Of a DNA stretch of 64,000 bases, positions 55,871-64,000 are shown one piece after another. The position numbers and the translations under genes are program-made. Source of the DNA: Colwellia psychrerythraea (GTDB lineage Bacteria; Pseudomonadota; Gammaproteobacteria; Enterobacterales; Alteromonadaceae); contig NZ_JQED01000003.1 in assembly GCF_000764225.1 (NCBI RefSeq), positions 431,175 through 495,174 on the forward strand. Reading direction: 5' to 3'. Position 1 is the first letter of the stretch. Each line of letters opens with the position of its first letter. Below the pieces are notes generated by a model, which saw only the letters and a program-made list of their open reading frames with translations, was not told the origin of the DNA and ran no database searches.

Positions 55871-56248
55871 AAAATACCTAGGTCTCTCTCTGAGACTTAA
55901 AAGAAAATCACCGCTACTATACCATGACAGCGGTTAACGCTAAGCCTATTTTATTCATTTTTATAGTGACTAAGCCACATGTATACCCGTTATCAATCAA
56001 TATGTATGTTTCAGAGTGCTTGAGCGCTTCTTCGATGGAGCTAAAATTGATTTAGCCGGCGTTATTCATTTGAACAAGGGATTAACCATTGTTTAAAATG
56101 AATGCCTTGGCTAAAACATTTTTAGTACCCACTGAAATCACGCACTTTGAATGATTACGGCTATATAGCTATCTGCTGTCGCATCTTAGAAATATTTGGG
56201 TATAATAGCAGCATTAATTTTATCCATTTTTCGCTGTTAGAGTATTTC
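55871..56248. other. Divergent intergenic region permease / ffh
   Basis: 378 bp. Half of it is the 184-bp element at 55982-56165. The ffh promoter candidate is an extended -10 (TGGGTATAAT, TATAAT at 56201-56206) with no good -35. An ORF extending ffh upstream to 56147 reads into the element and is not used. Confidence 0.6.
55982..56165. mobile_element. MITE-like element with 18-bp imperfect terminal inverted repeats
   Basis: The left end TATACCCGTTATCAATCA (55982-55999) and the reverse complement of the right end (56148-56165, TATAGCCGTAATCATTCA) match at 15 of 18 positions. There is no coding capacity. If the outer TA on each side is a target duplication, the element is 180 bp. Its end shares TATACCCG with the palindrome at 43053. 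No transposase source is in the window. Confidence 0.55.
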
Positions 56249-57649
56249 ATGTTTGACAATCTTTCCGAACGCTTAAGTAAAACGCTTAAAAACATTAGTG
56301 GCCGTGGCCGTTTAACCGAAGACAATATCAAAGATACCTTACGCGAAGTGCGTATGGCATTACTTGAAGCTGACGTAGCTTTACCTGTTATTCGTGAGTT
56401 TGTCGCTAAAGTTAAAGAAAAAGCTGTTGGCACTGATGTTTCTAAAAGTCTCACACCTGGGCAAGTTTTTGTTAAAATTGTACAACAAGAACTTGAATCT
56501 GCCATGGGTGAAGTCAATGAAGCTCTTGACTTAAGAGCAGCACCGCCAGCCGTTGTATTAATGGCTGGTTTGCAAGGTGCAGGTAAAACGACTTCTGTAG
56601 CCAAGTTAGCAAAATTTTTAACAGAACGAGAAAAGAAAAAAGTATTAGTAGTTAGTGCTGATGTATATCGTCCGGCAGCTATAAAGCAGCTTGAAACATT
56701 AGCTGAAGAAATAAATGTTGGTTTCTTCCCAAGTGATATCAAGCAAAAACCTATTGATATTGCTAATGCCGCCATTGATCATGCTAAGAAAAACTTTTTC
56801 GATGTACTTATAGTCGATACTGCAGGTCGTTTGCATATTGATGAAAGCATGATGGGTGAAATTCAACAGCTTCATGCTGCTATCAACCCGATTGAAACTT
56901 TGTTTACTGTTGACGCTATGACGGGGCAAGATGCTGCAAATACAGCGAAAGCTTTTAACGATGCGTTACCACTAACAGGTATTATCTTAACTAAAACCGA
57001 CGGTGATGCTCGTGGTGGTGCTGCTTTATCAATTCGTCATATCACTGGTAAGCCTATTAAATTTATGGGTGTTGGTGAGAAGATAGAAGCTCTTGAACCT
57101 TTCCATCCAGACAGAATTGCCTCTCGTATTCTTGGCATGGGTGATGTGCTTTCACTCGTTGAAGAAATTGAGCAGAAAGTTGATAGAAAGCAGGCAGAGA
57201 AATTAGCTAAAAAAGTTAAAAGTGGTAAAGGCTTTAGTTTAGAGGATTTTCGTGACCAGCTTGTTCAAATGAAAAATATGGGCGGCATGACGGGCATGAT
57301 GGGTAAGTTGCCTGGTATGGGTAACATGTCTGATAAAATTAAAGATCAAATGGATGATAAAATTACCGTGCAAATGGAAGCGATTATCAACTCTATGACG
57401 CCTGGTGAACGTGAACGTCCTGATATTATTAAAGGTTCTCGTAAGCGTCGTATTGCTAATGGCTCTGGTACCCAAATTCAAGATGTAAATAAGCTACTTA
57501 AGCAATTTACTCAAATGCAAAAAATGATGAAAAAAATGTCGGGTAAAGGCGGAATGAAAAAGATGATGCGTAGCATGCAAGGCATGATGCCACCTGGCGG
57601 TGGTGGCATGGGCGGCATGGGCGGTGGCGGTGGCATGTTCGGCCGTTAG
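56249..57649 (+). CDS. ffh: Signal recognition particle protein Ffh
   Basis: The SRP GTPase; with 4.5S RNA it binds signal sequences and delivers ribosomes to FtsY. From ATG 56249 (FDNLSERLSKTLKNISGRGRL) it has 466 residues (E. coli 453). G1 GLQGAGKTT, DTAGRLHID and TKTDGDARGG mark the NG domain (about 1-295). The Met-rich M domain follows (MGGMTGMMGKLPGMG, KMMKKMSGKGGMKKMM), and the tail is a Gly/Met-rich run. The longer frame upstream to 56147 comes from the adjacent element and lacks conservation. Confidence 0.97.
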   Translation: MFDNLSERLSKTLKNISGRGRLTEDNIKDTLREVRMALLEADVALPVIREFVAKVKEKAVGTDVSKSLTPGQVFVKIVQQELESAMGEVNEALDLRAAPPAVVLMAGLQGAGKTTSVAKLAKFLTEREKKKVLVVSADVYRPAAIKQLETLAEEINVGFFPSDIKQKPIDIANAAIDHAKKNFFDVLIVDTAGRLHIDESMMGEIQQLHAAINPIETLFTVDAMTGQDAANTAKAFNDALPLTGIILTKTDGDARGGAALSIRHITGKPIKFMGVGEKIEALEPFHPDRIASRILGMGDVLSLVEEIEQKVDRKQAEKLAKKVKSGKGFSLEDFRDQLVQMKNMGGMTGMMGKLPGMGNMSDKIKDQMDDKITVQMEAIINSMTPGERERPDIIKGSRKRRIANGSGTQIQDVNKLLKQFTQMQKMMKKMSGKGGMKKMMRSMQGMMPPGGGGMGGMGGGGGMFGR

Positions 57650-57958
57650 TTTTATTACAAACTCACTTCATATCAAAAGCCGTATTTACGGCTTTTTTTG
57701 TTTTATAAATATGACTATTGCCAAATAGATTAATGCAGATCATGTCACGCATAACTAAGTTAGGCAAAAATATAGCGTGTCGGCATGAGGTAAGTTATTT
57801 CCGTATCAACTAGCTATACTCACGTTAACATCACTTAACTTGTAAATCTTCATAAATGTTAAGTATTCGCTTACTCAATTAAAGTGATTCAAGGGCAAAT
57901 GCTCTATTGCCGTCTATCTAATTAAGTACTTATTAGTATCATTAAGGTTATCTATTCA
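57650..57958. other. Intergenic region ffh / EAL gene
   Basis: 309 bp. It holds the ffh terminator (57675-57699) and a small GGCAAAT/ATTGCC inverted repeat near 57893-57912. No c-di-GMP riboswitch pattern was seen ahead of the EAL gene. Confidence 0.5.
57675..57699 (+). terminator. Rho-independent terminator of ffh
   Basis: AAAAGCCGTA/TACGGCTTTT stem with a tiny loop and a run of seven T. Confidence 0.85.
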
Positions 57959-59578
57959 ATGGCTACACATAAAGTTAATAAAGCTATTACTCGCAGGTCA
58001 GTGAGAGGGCCTAAAAAAGAGGGCTTTTTTAATCGTTTTTCCATGGTCTTTGAAAGTTTGGTTATTGTGCTTATTACTGCTGTACTTATGTGGTCAGCTC
58101 AATTTGTCGATGTCACTGCACTTGTGCAGAAATTATCAAGTGGTCAACACTCTTGGCAGCTAGGCGATGTGGTCACGATTTTTGGTATTGCAGTTTTTGG
58201 CTTTGTGGTTATATTAATTCGCTACAGTGTATATTTACGTAGAAAAATTCGACAACAATTCGTTGCTGAAGAAGACATTAAAAGACAGGCTTTTTTTGAT
58301 ACTTTAACTAATTTACCGAATAAAGAACTCTGCCATAATCGCTTAGAACATGCGTTATCACGTGCAGCAAGAAACAATACTTCAATCGCGGTGTTATATA
58401 TTGGCATCGATAACTTTCAAACCGTTAATGCTCAACAAGGTCAGGAGGGCGGGGATAAGTTACTGCTACAAATTTCTAAACGTTTATCTAGCCAGCTTCG
58501 TTCAGGTGATACTTTAGCAAGAATAAGTGGAGTGGATTTTATCATTCTACTTGAGGCGGTATACCCCAGCGACAATATTAATTTGTTCGCCGATAAAGTA
58601 TTGTCGAAGTTGACCAAGTGTTACCGTATTGCGATGCAAGAGGTTTACATCACAGGTAATGTAGGAGTTGCTGTATACCCGAATGATGGAGAATATGGTA
58701 AAGAACTAATTAAACATGCAAATACGGCGATGTGCTTTGCCAAAGAACAAGGCCGTAATCGTTTAGCTTTTTTCTCTAAAGAGCTACATGAGCAAATGAA
58801 TATCAAGAAGAAAATTGCTGAGCAATTACGTGGTGCAATTAAAAGAGATGAATTCGTCCTACACTTTCAACCTATCATTTCAACTCACAGCAATGAGATT
58901 ATTGCCGTCGAAGCCTTGCTACGTTGGCATAATGAATTGCTTGGTGATTTAGCTCCTGCTGTCTTTATTCCGATAGCAGAAGACATTGGCATGATTACAA
59001 AAATAGGTGATTGGGTGCTTGCCCAAGCATGCATGCAAAATAAAACTTGGCAGCAACAGGGCTATTCCAGTATTGTCATGACAATTAACATGTCCGTCAT
59101 GCAATTAGGTATAAAAAACTATGCCAGTACAGTCTCTGCATCTCTTACTGAATCAGGCTTAGCACCTCAATATCTAGAATTAGAGTTTACAGAGAACACC
59201 CTGATGAAAGATGCAAAGCAATCAATAGTGAAGCTTAGGGAGTTGAGTGCTTTAGGTGTATCTATAGCGCTTGATGACTTTGGTACGGGATATTCGTCGA
59301 TAAAACACTTAGCTAAATTTAAGCTCAATAAATTAAAAATTGATGGAAGTTTTATCAAAAACATTCCTTTAAGTAACGGAGATATTATTGCTACCAGAAG
59401 CATCATTGCATTAGCCAAACAATTAAAACTGCATATAACAGCGGAAGGCGTTGAAACAGTTAAGCAATCTGAGTTTATGACAGAAAATCATGTTGATTCT
59501 ATGCAAGGCTATCATTTTAGTCGTCCTGTTTCTGCAGAAGCTTTTGAGCAACTTTTACAATCTCCTACATGGCAATAA
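57959..59578 (+). CDS. Membrane GGDEF-EAL protein, probable c-di-GMP phosphodiesterase
   Basis: A 539-residue inner-membrane protein. Two membrane helices (about 27-50 and 70-92) enclose a short periplasmic loop. A GGDEF-like domain (about 105-265) has RISGVDFIILL where an active cyclase has GGDEF, so it should not make c-di-GMP. The EAL domain (about 280-530) keeps the catalytic set: VEALLRW, INMSVMQL, ELEFTEN, LDDFGTGYSS, KIDGSFI, TAEGVET and QGYHFSRP. The likely role is c-di-GMP hydrolysis, perhaps with the degenerate domain as a GTP sensor (inference). Monocistronic between ffh and rpsP. Confidence 0.88.
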   Translation: MATHKVNKAITRRSVRGPKKEGFFNRFSMVFESLVIVLITAVLMWSAQFVDVTALVQKLSSGQHSWQLGDVVTIFGIAVFGFVVILIRYSVYLRRKIRQQFVAEEDIKRQAFFDTLTNLPNKELCHNRLEHALSRAARNNTSIAVLYIGIDNFQTVNAQQGQEGGDKLLLQISKRLSSQLRSGDTLARISGVDFIILLEAVYPSDNINLFADKVLSKLTKCYRIAMQEVYITGNVGVAVYPNDGEYGKELIKHANTAMCFAKEQGRNRLAFFSKELHEQMNIKKKIAEQLRGAIKRDEFVLHFQPIISTHSNEIIAVEALLRWHNELLGDLAPAVFIPIAEDIGMITKIGDWVLAQACMQNKTWQQQGYSSIVMTINMSVMQLGIKNYASTVSASLTESGLAPQYLELEFTENTLMKDAKQSIVKLRELSALGVSIALDDFGTGYSSIKHLAKFKLNKLKIDGSFIKNIPLSNGDIIATRSIIALAKQLKLHITAEGVETVKQSEFMTENHVDSMQGYHFSRPVSAEAFEQLLQSPTWQ

Positions 59579-59656
59579 AACTGCGGTATTCATGATAAAT
59601 TCACTGATTTACCCTCGTCCTATTGTATCGCTCCTTTTCTTATATCTAAATAAAGC

Positions 59657-59684
59657 TTGTAAAAATATACTAGAAGCGTAAAAT
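59657..59684 (+). promoter_or_regulatory. Candidate promoter of the rpsP operon
   Basis: TTGTAA at 59657-59662, a 16-bp spacer and TAAAAT at 59679-59684. The transcript would have a leader of about 70 nt before rpsP. Confidence 0.5.
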
Positions 59685-59763
59685 ACGCGAGCTTTTCTGT
59701 CCCTCGTTGGCAGGAAGTGTCTGGGAAAATCCGTTTTTACACTTAACATATATAGAGGACGAT

Positions 59764-60009
59764 ATGGTTACCATTCGTTTAGCTCGTGGCGGCGCTAAGA
59801 AGCGTCCATTCTATCAGGTTGTTGTTGCAGATAGCCGTAACTCTCGCGATGGTCGTTTCATCGAGAAAGTTGGTTTCTTCAACCCAACAGCACAAGGTCA
59901 AGCAGAAAAATTACGCTTAGATCTAGACCGTATTACCCATTGGGTAGGTCAAGGTGCGACAGTATCTGATCGTGTGGCTAAGTTAGTTAAAGACGCAACT
60001 GCGGCTTAA
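59764..60009 (+). CDS. rpsP: 30S ribosomal protein S16
   Basis: S16 is an early-assembling 30S protein. From ATG 59764, with GAGGA 4-8 bp upstream, it has 81 residues (E. coli 82) and begins [24 protein letters not shown]. An in-frame start upstream is not conserved. It heads the rpsP-rimM-trmD-rplS operon, in the order conserved across gammaproteobacteria. Confidence 0.98.
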   Translation: MVTIRLARGGAKKRPFYQVVVADSRNSRDGRFIEKVGFFNPTAQGQAEKLRLDLDRITHWVGQGATVSDRVAKLVKDATAA

Positions 60010-60036
60010 TTGCTTAGTAGGCAGTAGGAGAATTTT

Positions 60037-60564
60037 GTGAGTAAAGAAGAACAAATCATCTTGGGTAAAGTAGGCGCTGTTTACGGAATCAAAGGTTGGT
60101 TAAAAATTCATTCGTTCACTGATGAAACTGAAGCCATACTTGACTATTTCCCTTGGTCATTAAAATTAGGGAATAAGACACAAGCAGTTGAAATAACTGA
60201 TTGGCGCAAGCATAACAAAGGCCTAATTGTGAAAGTGGCGGGTATTGATGACAGAGATGAAGCGCAAGCATTTGTCGGCTCTGAGATATTAACCAATGAA
60301 GCAGCGTTGCCAGAATTATCGAAAGATGATTTTTATTGGCGCGATTTAATAGGCATGTCTGTAGTGACTAACAAAGGTTACGACCTAGGTGTAGTTTCAG
60401 ACATGATGGAAACTGGCGCTAATGATGTACTGGTTGTGAAAGCTAACTTAAATGACGGCTTTAGTAAAAAAGAAAGATTAATCCCTTATCTTTTCGAACA
60501 AGTTGTTGAATCTGTTAGCCTTGAAAATAAACAAATTTGTGTTGACTGGGATCCAGGTTTTTAA
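60037..60564 (+). CDS. rimM: 16S rRNA processing protein RimM
   Basis: RimM assists maturation of the 30S head by binding S19 region. The 175-residue product starts at GTG 60037 with TAGGAG upstream. It has the N-terminal RimM barrel (ILGKVGAVYGIKGWLKIHSFTD) and the C-terminal PRC barrel (about 95-170, DLIGMSVVTNKGYDLGVVSDMMETGANDVLVV), ending RLIPY..QVV..V..EN..I.VDWDPGF as usual. Second gene of the rpsP operon. Confidence 0.97.
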   Translation: MSKEEQIILGKVGAVYGIKGWLKIHSFTDETEAILDYFPWSLKLGNKTQAVEITDWRKHNKGLIVKVAGIDDRDEAQAFVGSEILTNEAALPELSKDDFYWRDLIGMSVVTNKGYDLGVVSDMMETGANDVLVVKANLNDGFSKKERLIPYLFEQVVESVSLENKQICVDWDPGF

Positions 60565-60603
60565 CTTGTGACTAGCACTACCTCTGATAAAGAGAATAAC
60601 AAA

Positions 60604-61380
60604 ATGTGGATTGGGGTTATTACTCTTTTTCCCAAAATGTTTAATGCTATCACGGAGTACGGGGTAACAGGCAGAGCGATCCGTAATGGGTTGATTGAAT
60701 TTCAGCAGTGGAATCCAAGAGACTTTACCCATGATAAACATCGCACCGTTGATGATCGTCCTTATGGCGGTGGTCCGGGCATGTTAATGATGGTACAACC
60801 ATTGCGAGATGCTATTGCTGCTGCACGTAAAAGTGCAGATGCTGATGCTGCTATTAATGGTGGTAAGAAAGCTAAAGTTATTTACTTGTCTCCGCAAGGA
60901 CGAAAGCTTGATCAACAAGGCGTAAATGAATTAGCACAACATGATCGACTAGTATTTATTGCTGGAAGATATGAAGGCATAGACGAGCGATTAATCGCGT
61001 CAGATATTGACGAAGAGTGGTCGGTTGGCGATTATATTCTAAGTGGCGGTGAACTCCCTGCTATGAATGTAATAGATGCTGTAGCACGCTTAGTGCCAGG
61101 CGTATTAGGACATAAAGAATCAGCAGAGCAGGACTCCTTCTCTAACGGTTTATTAGACTGTCCTCATTATACTCGGCCAGAAGTAATGACTACTCCTAAC
61201 GGAGATGAAATGTCAGTACCTAAAGTATTGCTTAGTGGTAATCATGAACACATACGCTTATGGCGACAAGAGCAATCTTTGCTTAGAACGTGGACTAGAA
61301 GACCAGAACTATTAAATGACCTAGCTCTGACAGCTGAGCAGGAAACAGCACTTGCTTCAATTAAAAAGCAGGCGAAATAA
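60604..61380 (+). CDS. trmD: tRNA (guanine-N1)-methyltransferase TrmD
   Basis: TrmD methylates G37 N1 in tRNAs and prevents frameshifting. From ATG 60604 it has 258 residues (E. coli 255) and begins [24 protein letters not shown], as orthologues do; an in-frame GTG at 60568 would add 12 residues. The SPOUT knot region [49 protein letters not shown] and the catalytic Asp in HYTRPEV-type context are all present. Third gene of the operon. Confidence 0.97.
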   Translation: MWIGVITLFPKMFNAITEYGVTGRAIRNGLIEFQQWNPRDFTHDKHRTVDDRPYGGGPGMLMMVQPLRDAIAAARKSADADAAINGGKKAKVIYLSPQGRKLDQQGVNELAQHDRLVFIAGRYEGIDERLIASDIDEEWSVGDYILSGGELPAMNVIDAVARLVPGVLGHKESAEQDSFSNGLLDCPHYTRPEVMTTPNGDEMSVPKVLLSGNHEHIRLWRQEQSLLRTWTRRPELLNDLALTAEQETALASIKKQAK

Positions 61381-61415
61381 ACCACTTAGACTGTGCACAC
61401 TAGGAAGAAGGTATT

Positions 61416-61769
61416 ATGAGTAAAATTATTGATATGCTCGAACAAGAGCAAATGAAAAAAGATCTACCAGCATTCGCTCCAGGCGACAGTGTTGTAGTTC
61501 AAGTAAAAGTAACTGAAGGTGATAAATCACGTCTTCAAGCATTTGAAGGTGTTGTTCTTGCGGTTAAAAATCGCGGCTTACATTCTGCTTTCACTGTTCG
61601 TAAAATTTCGAACGGTGTTGGTGTAGAGCGTGTATTCCAGACACATAGCCCAATTGTTGACTCAATTGAAGTGAAACGTCGCGGTGACGTACGTCAAGCT
61701 AAACTTTACTACTTACGTGAACTTTCTGGTAAGAAAGCACGTATCAAAGAAAAATTGGCTAAGAAATAG
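61416..61769 (+). CDS. rplS: 50S ribosomal protein L19
   Basis: L19 sits at the 30S-50S interface. The length of 117 (E. coli 115) and the sequence [41 protein letters not shown] and [46 protein letters not shown] are typical. GAAGAAGG lies upstream of ATG 61416. Last gene of the operon, followed by a strong terminator. Confidence 0.98.
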   Translation: MSKIIDMLEQEQMKKDLPAFAPGDSVVVQVKVTEGDKSRLQAFEGVVLAVKNRGLHSAFTVRKISNGVGVERVFQTHSPIVDSIEVKRRGDVRQAKLYYLRELSGKKARIKEKLAKK

Positions 61770-61809
61770 AAATATTTCAAGTACAATTTTCTGTAAAGAA
61801 AGTTTGATA

Positions 61810-61843
61810 AAAGGCCTGAATAATTCGTTATTCAGGCCTTTTT
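61810..61843 (+). terminator. Rho-independent terminator of the rpsP operon
   Basis: A perfect 14-bp stem AAAGGCCTGAATAA/TTATTCAGGCCTTT closed by a very stable TTCG tetraloop, followed by T. Confidence 0.92.
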
Positions 61844-62204
61844 GTTTTAAACCATATTAGAACGCTTTAAATATTTCTTTTACGGAACTTTAGCTTGCTA
61901 ACTTTACCGGTTAGACATGCTTCTCTCCCCTATATTCTATGCTGAGTTTATGAGCAAAAAGGCAATCTATTCTTAAATGTATAACAAAGTAGTCTAACTC
62001 ATTGCTTAACTGAGAAAATCACCTAGATAATCGCTAGATTTATCGGCAACGAGTTATGTTTGTCTTGATTGAAGTGTTGCTCAATGCAGGGGAAAAACTT
62101 TATATGAACAGCTAATAGCGCGGTAACTGTTGATATTGATACTTAGGGAACAGAGTCAAAAGAACAAGACTCTGTGAATGATAAAAACTTCTGCACTATT
62201 TATA

Positions 62205-62236
62205 CAAAAAAACGGCACACTACATGTGCCGTTTTC
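62205..62236 (-). terminator. Rho-independent terminator of fdhA
   Basis: An 11-bp stem AAAACGGCACA/TGTGCCGTTTT with a 5-nt loop; on the minus strand it runs into seven T. It lies just after the fdhA stop. Confidence 0.88.
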
Positions 62237-62243
62237 AAATTTG

Positions 62244-63440
62244 TTAAACAACCATTGAGTGAGGATCGATTACAAATTTTTGCGCAGCGCCACTATCAAA
62301 GGCTTGGTAGCCTTCCGGGGCACCGTCAAGTGAAATGACCTGCACGTTGACCGCTTTAGCAATGTCAACTTTATCCCACAAAATAGCTTGCATAAGGTTG
62401 CGATGATATTTCATTACTGGGCATTGTCCTGTCACAAAGTAGTGTGACTTAGCCCAGCCAAGACCAAAGTTCATGCTCAATTGGCCAGTCTTAGCCGCTT
62501 CAGTTGAGGCACCAGGATCGCCAGTTACGTAGAGCCCCGGAATACCAATACCACCACCGGCACGTGTTACCTCCATCATCGTATTAAGTACAATGGCGGG
62601 TTGTTCTTTATGATGACTACAACCGTGGCTGTGGGCTTCAAAACCAACACAATCTATTGCAGCATCCACTTCAGGCACACCTAAGATTTGTTCGATCATA
62701 TCTGGTACTGTCGCATCTTGACGTAAATCTATGGTTTCACAGCCAAAGCTGCGGGCTTGAGCGAGGCGTTCAGGGTTCATGTCACCGACAATGACACAAG
62801 CAGCGCCAAGTAACTGTGACGATGCTGCAGCGGCAAGGCCAACAGGGCCTGCACCAGCAATATAAACAGTAGCACCAGGGACAACACCAGCAGTGACAGC
62901 ACCATGATATCCTGTTGGGAAAATATCGGAGAGCATGGTTAAGTCACGAATTTTCTCTAACGCTTGATCTTTATCTGGAAACTTTAACAGATTGAAATCA
63001 GCATAAGGCACCATAACATATTCAGATTGACCACCAACCCAACCGCCCATATCAACGTAACCAAAAGCAGCACCTGCGCGACCAGGGTTAACGTTCAAGC
63101 ATATACCTGTATTGCCTTCACGACAGTTACGACAGCGACCACATGCAATATTAAATGGTACAGAAACGATGTCACCTATATCTAAAAATTCGACATCGCT
63201 ACCTTTCTCAATGATCATACCGGTAATTTCATGCCCTAAAACAAGGCCTGGTTCGGCGGTTGTTCGACCCCTCACCATATGTTGATCACTGCCACAGATA
63301 TTAGTAGTAACCACTTTTAAAATAACACCGTGCTCACATTTTCTGTTGCCAATGGCAAGTTTAGGATAAGCAATATCCTGAATTTCAACGCTTCCAGGGC
63401 CAGTATAAACAACGCCTCTGTTTCCATGATTTGAACACAT
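62244..63440 (-). CDS. fdhA: Glutathione-independent formaldehyde dehydrogenase
   Basis: A zinc-containing medium-chain dehydrogenase that oxidises formaldehyde to formate with tightly bound NAD, of the Pseudomonas putida FdhA type (399 aa; here 398). It begins SNHGNRGVVYTGPGSVEIQDI. The catalytic zinc ligand region is TTNICGSDQHMVRGRT with GHEITGMI; structural zinc cysteines are in CGRCRNCREGNTGIC. The Rossmann segment is VYIAGAGPVGLAAAASSQLLGAACVIVGD. The substrate could also be other small aldehydes. It is monocistronic, with the partial cupin regulator gene on the same strand upstream. Confidence 0.92.
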   Translation of the reverse strand: MCSNHGNRGVVYTGPGSVEIQDIAYPKLAIGNRKCEHGVILKVVTTNICGSDQHMVRGRTTAEPGLVLGHEITGMIIEKGSDVEFLDIGDIVSVPFNIACGRCRNCREGNTGICLNVNPGRAGAAFGYVDMGGWVGGQSEYVMVPYADFNLLKFPDKDQALEKIRDLTMLSDIFPTGYHGAVTAGVVPGATVYIAGAGPVGLAAAASSQLLGAACVIVGDMNPERLAQARSFGCETIDLRQDATVPDMIEQILGVPEVDAAIDCVGFEAHSHGCSHHKEQPAIVLNTMMEVTRAGGGIGIPGLYVTGDPGASTEAAKTGQLSMNFGLGWAKSHYFVTGQCPVMKYHRNLMQAILWDKVDIAKAVNVQVISLDGAPEGYQAFDSGAAQKFVIDPHSMVV

Positions 63441-63889
63441 ATCAAGCTCTCTTATTGGTTTAATTACGTTAACAATATTTTTAAAGTTTGTTTTGATCGT
63501 TAATTAAAAATCTAAGCCAATCTCCTTATCATTATTGAAATAGTGACTGGTTAAGGTGAAAAGCACACTATTTAGAGTACCGTTTTGATGAACATATCGG
63601 CTTACCTAAAAAAGACATTTTCATGTCTAAAACAGACGTAACGAATTTAAAAAAAGAGAATACTTGCGGTTAAAAAAATAAATAACCGGTAATATTTAAT
63701 TGATTTCGCATTAATTTCTCGCAGCTAAGAAAATAAGCTAATCTGCTTGTTTTGCAACACGCTTTAGTAGCAGTAACTGATATTTTAAGTAGAATACTTA
63801 ATAATAAATGAAACAATTAGTGCTATTAATCTGCGAATAATCATAGAGTATTAAATTGAACAGCACTTTAAGGTAGCAAGATAACTAGG
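63441..63889. other. Intergenic region upstream of fdhA
   Basis: 449 bp of AT-rich sequence between the cupin-regulator stop and fdhA. It must hold the fdhA promoter, but I cannot assign one, and there is no supported ORF or repeat. Confidence 0.5.
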
Positions 63890-64000
63890 TTACTTGGCCG
63901 TTACCCAGAGTATTTGAGCATCGTTTTCACTGACTGAAATAAGTACATGCCCCATCATCGCATCATAGTAGACGCTATCCCCTTCAACTAAGTTCACTGG
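63890..64000 (-). CDS. C-terminal end of a cupin-type protein, probably XRE/cupin regulator (partial)
   Basis: Only the last 36 codons are in the window. The frame reads PVNLVEGDSVYYDAMMGHVLISV from the window edge and ends with ILWVTAK and TAA. The pattern L-x-x-GDSVYYD-x-x-x-GH matches the final strands of the cupin domain found at the C-terminus of XRE-family transcriptional regulators. The helix-turn-helix part would lie beyond the window, so the regulator call is an inference. Confidence 0.6.
   Translation of the reverse strand, partial: PVNLVEGDSVYYDAMMGHVLISVSENDAQILWVTAK

Larger units (their letters stand above)
61770..62243. other. Convergent intergenic region rplS / fdhA
   Basis: 474 bp between convergent genes, bounded by the rplS and fdhA terminators. 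The sequence between them shows no ORF, RNA motif or repeat that I can support. Confidence 0.6.

Noticed and set aside
56147..56248. N-terminal extension of Ffh
   Set aside because: The extra residues are translated from the MITE-like element and promoter; conserved sequence begins at ATG 56249.
57721..57958. c-di-GMP riboswitch before the EAL gene
   Set aside because: Checked for the GEMM-type conserved blocks; none are present.
58688..58695. Third TATACCCG element
   Set aside because: A TATACCCG occurs near here, but inside the conserved GGDEF-domain coding sequence (AVYPNDGEYGKEL) with no inverted partner.

Overview
The window is chromosomal DNA from an AT-rich, psychrophile-like marine gammaproteobacterium. 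Gene content, protein sequences and synteny point to Alteromonadales, most likely Colwellia or a close relative; this is inferred from the sequence alone, without a database search. Most of it is core genome. I found no rRNA, tRNA, CRISPR array, intact insertion sequence or prophage. The first gene (lepB) and the last (a cupin-type regulator) run off the window.

Region by region: 1-4.2 kb is the lepB-rnc-era-recO-pdxJ cluster (secretion, RNA processing, ribosome assembly, repair, vitamin B6), followed by a small hypothetical gene behind tandem sigma-S-like -10 elements. 4.6-17.7 kb is barA facing rlmD-relA-mazG, then an RNA methyltransferase, DUF454 and DUF4202 genes, and pyrG and eno. 17.9-28 kb has a hydrolase, transaldolase, yaaA, a TIGR03546/TIGR03545 pair, aqpZ, an OprP-type porin, srmB and fldB. 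28-31.6 kb has dsbC, recJ and a FetB-like permease. 31.6-39.7 kb is a polyhydroxybutyrate (PHB) island: phaB, 3-hydroxybutyrate dehydrogenase, phaZ, phaC, phaR and three phasins. It sits between recJ and prfB-lysS, genes that are close neighbours in E. coli. 40-50 kb has prfB (with its programmed frameshift), lysS, an NSS transporter, a pseudouridine synthase, an M16 lipoprotein protease and gshA. 50.05-51.4 kb is a non-coding repeat array. 51.5-56 kb has a transglycosylase-like lipoprotein, corB, corE and a Cu/Zn-efflux-type permease. 56.2-61.8 kb is ffh, a c-di-GMP phosphodiesterase and rpsP-rimM-trmD-rplS. The window ends with glutathione-independent formaldehyde dehydrogenase.

Two regulatory architectures stand out. 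(1) In the PHB island, phaC and each of the three phasin genes are preceded by a pair of TGCTGC-N3-GCAGCA palindromes whose starts are 66-67 bp apart and which bracket a promoter. This is a coherent operator set for the co-encoded PhaR. (2) Between gshA and the lipoprotein gene lies an array of units that, read on the minus strand, look like short RNA genes. Four have a GAAC-N17-CTCTTA promoter-like element, a conserved body and a terminator hairpin whose stem sequence changes while pairing is kept. Further promoterless copies lie between them. I regard this tandem small-RNA array as the best candidate for something undescribed. Also notable are an inverted pair of perfect DnaA boxes in a convergent intergenic region and two palindromic elements sharing TATACCCG ends.
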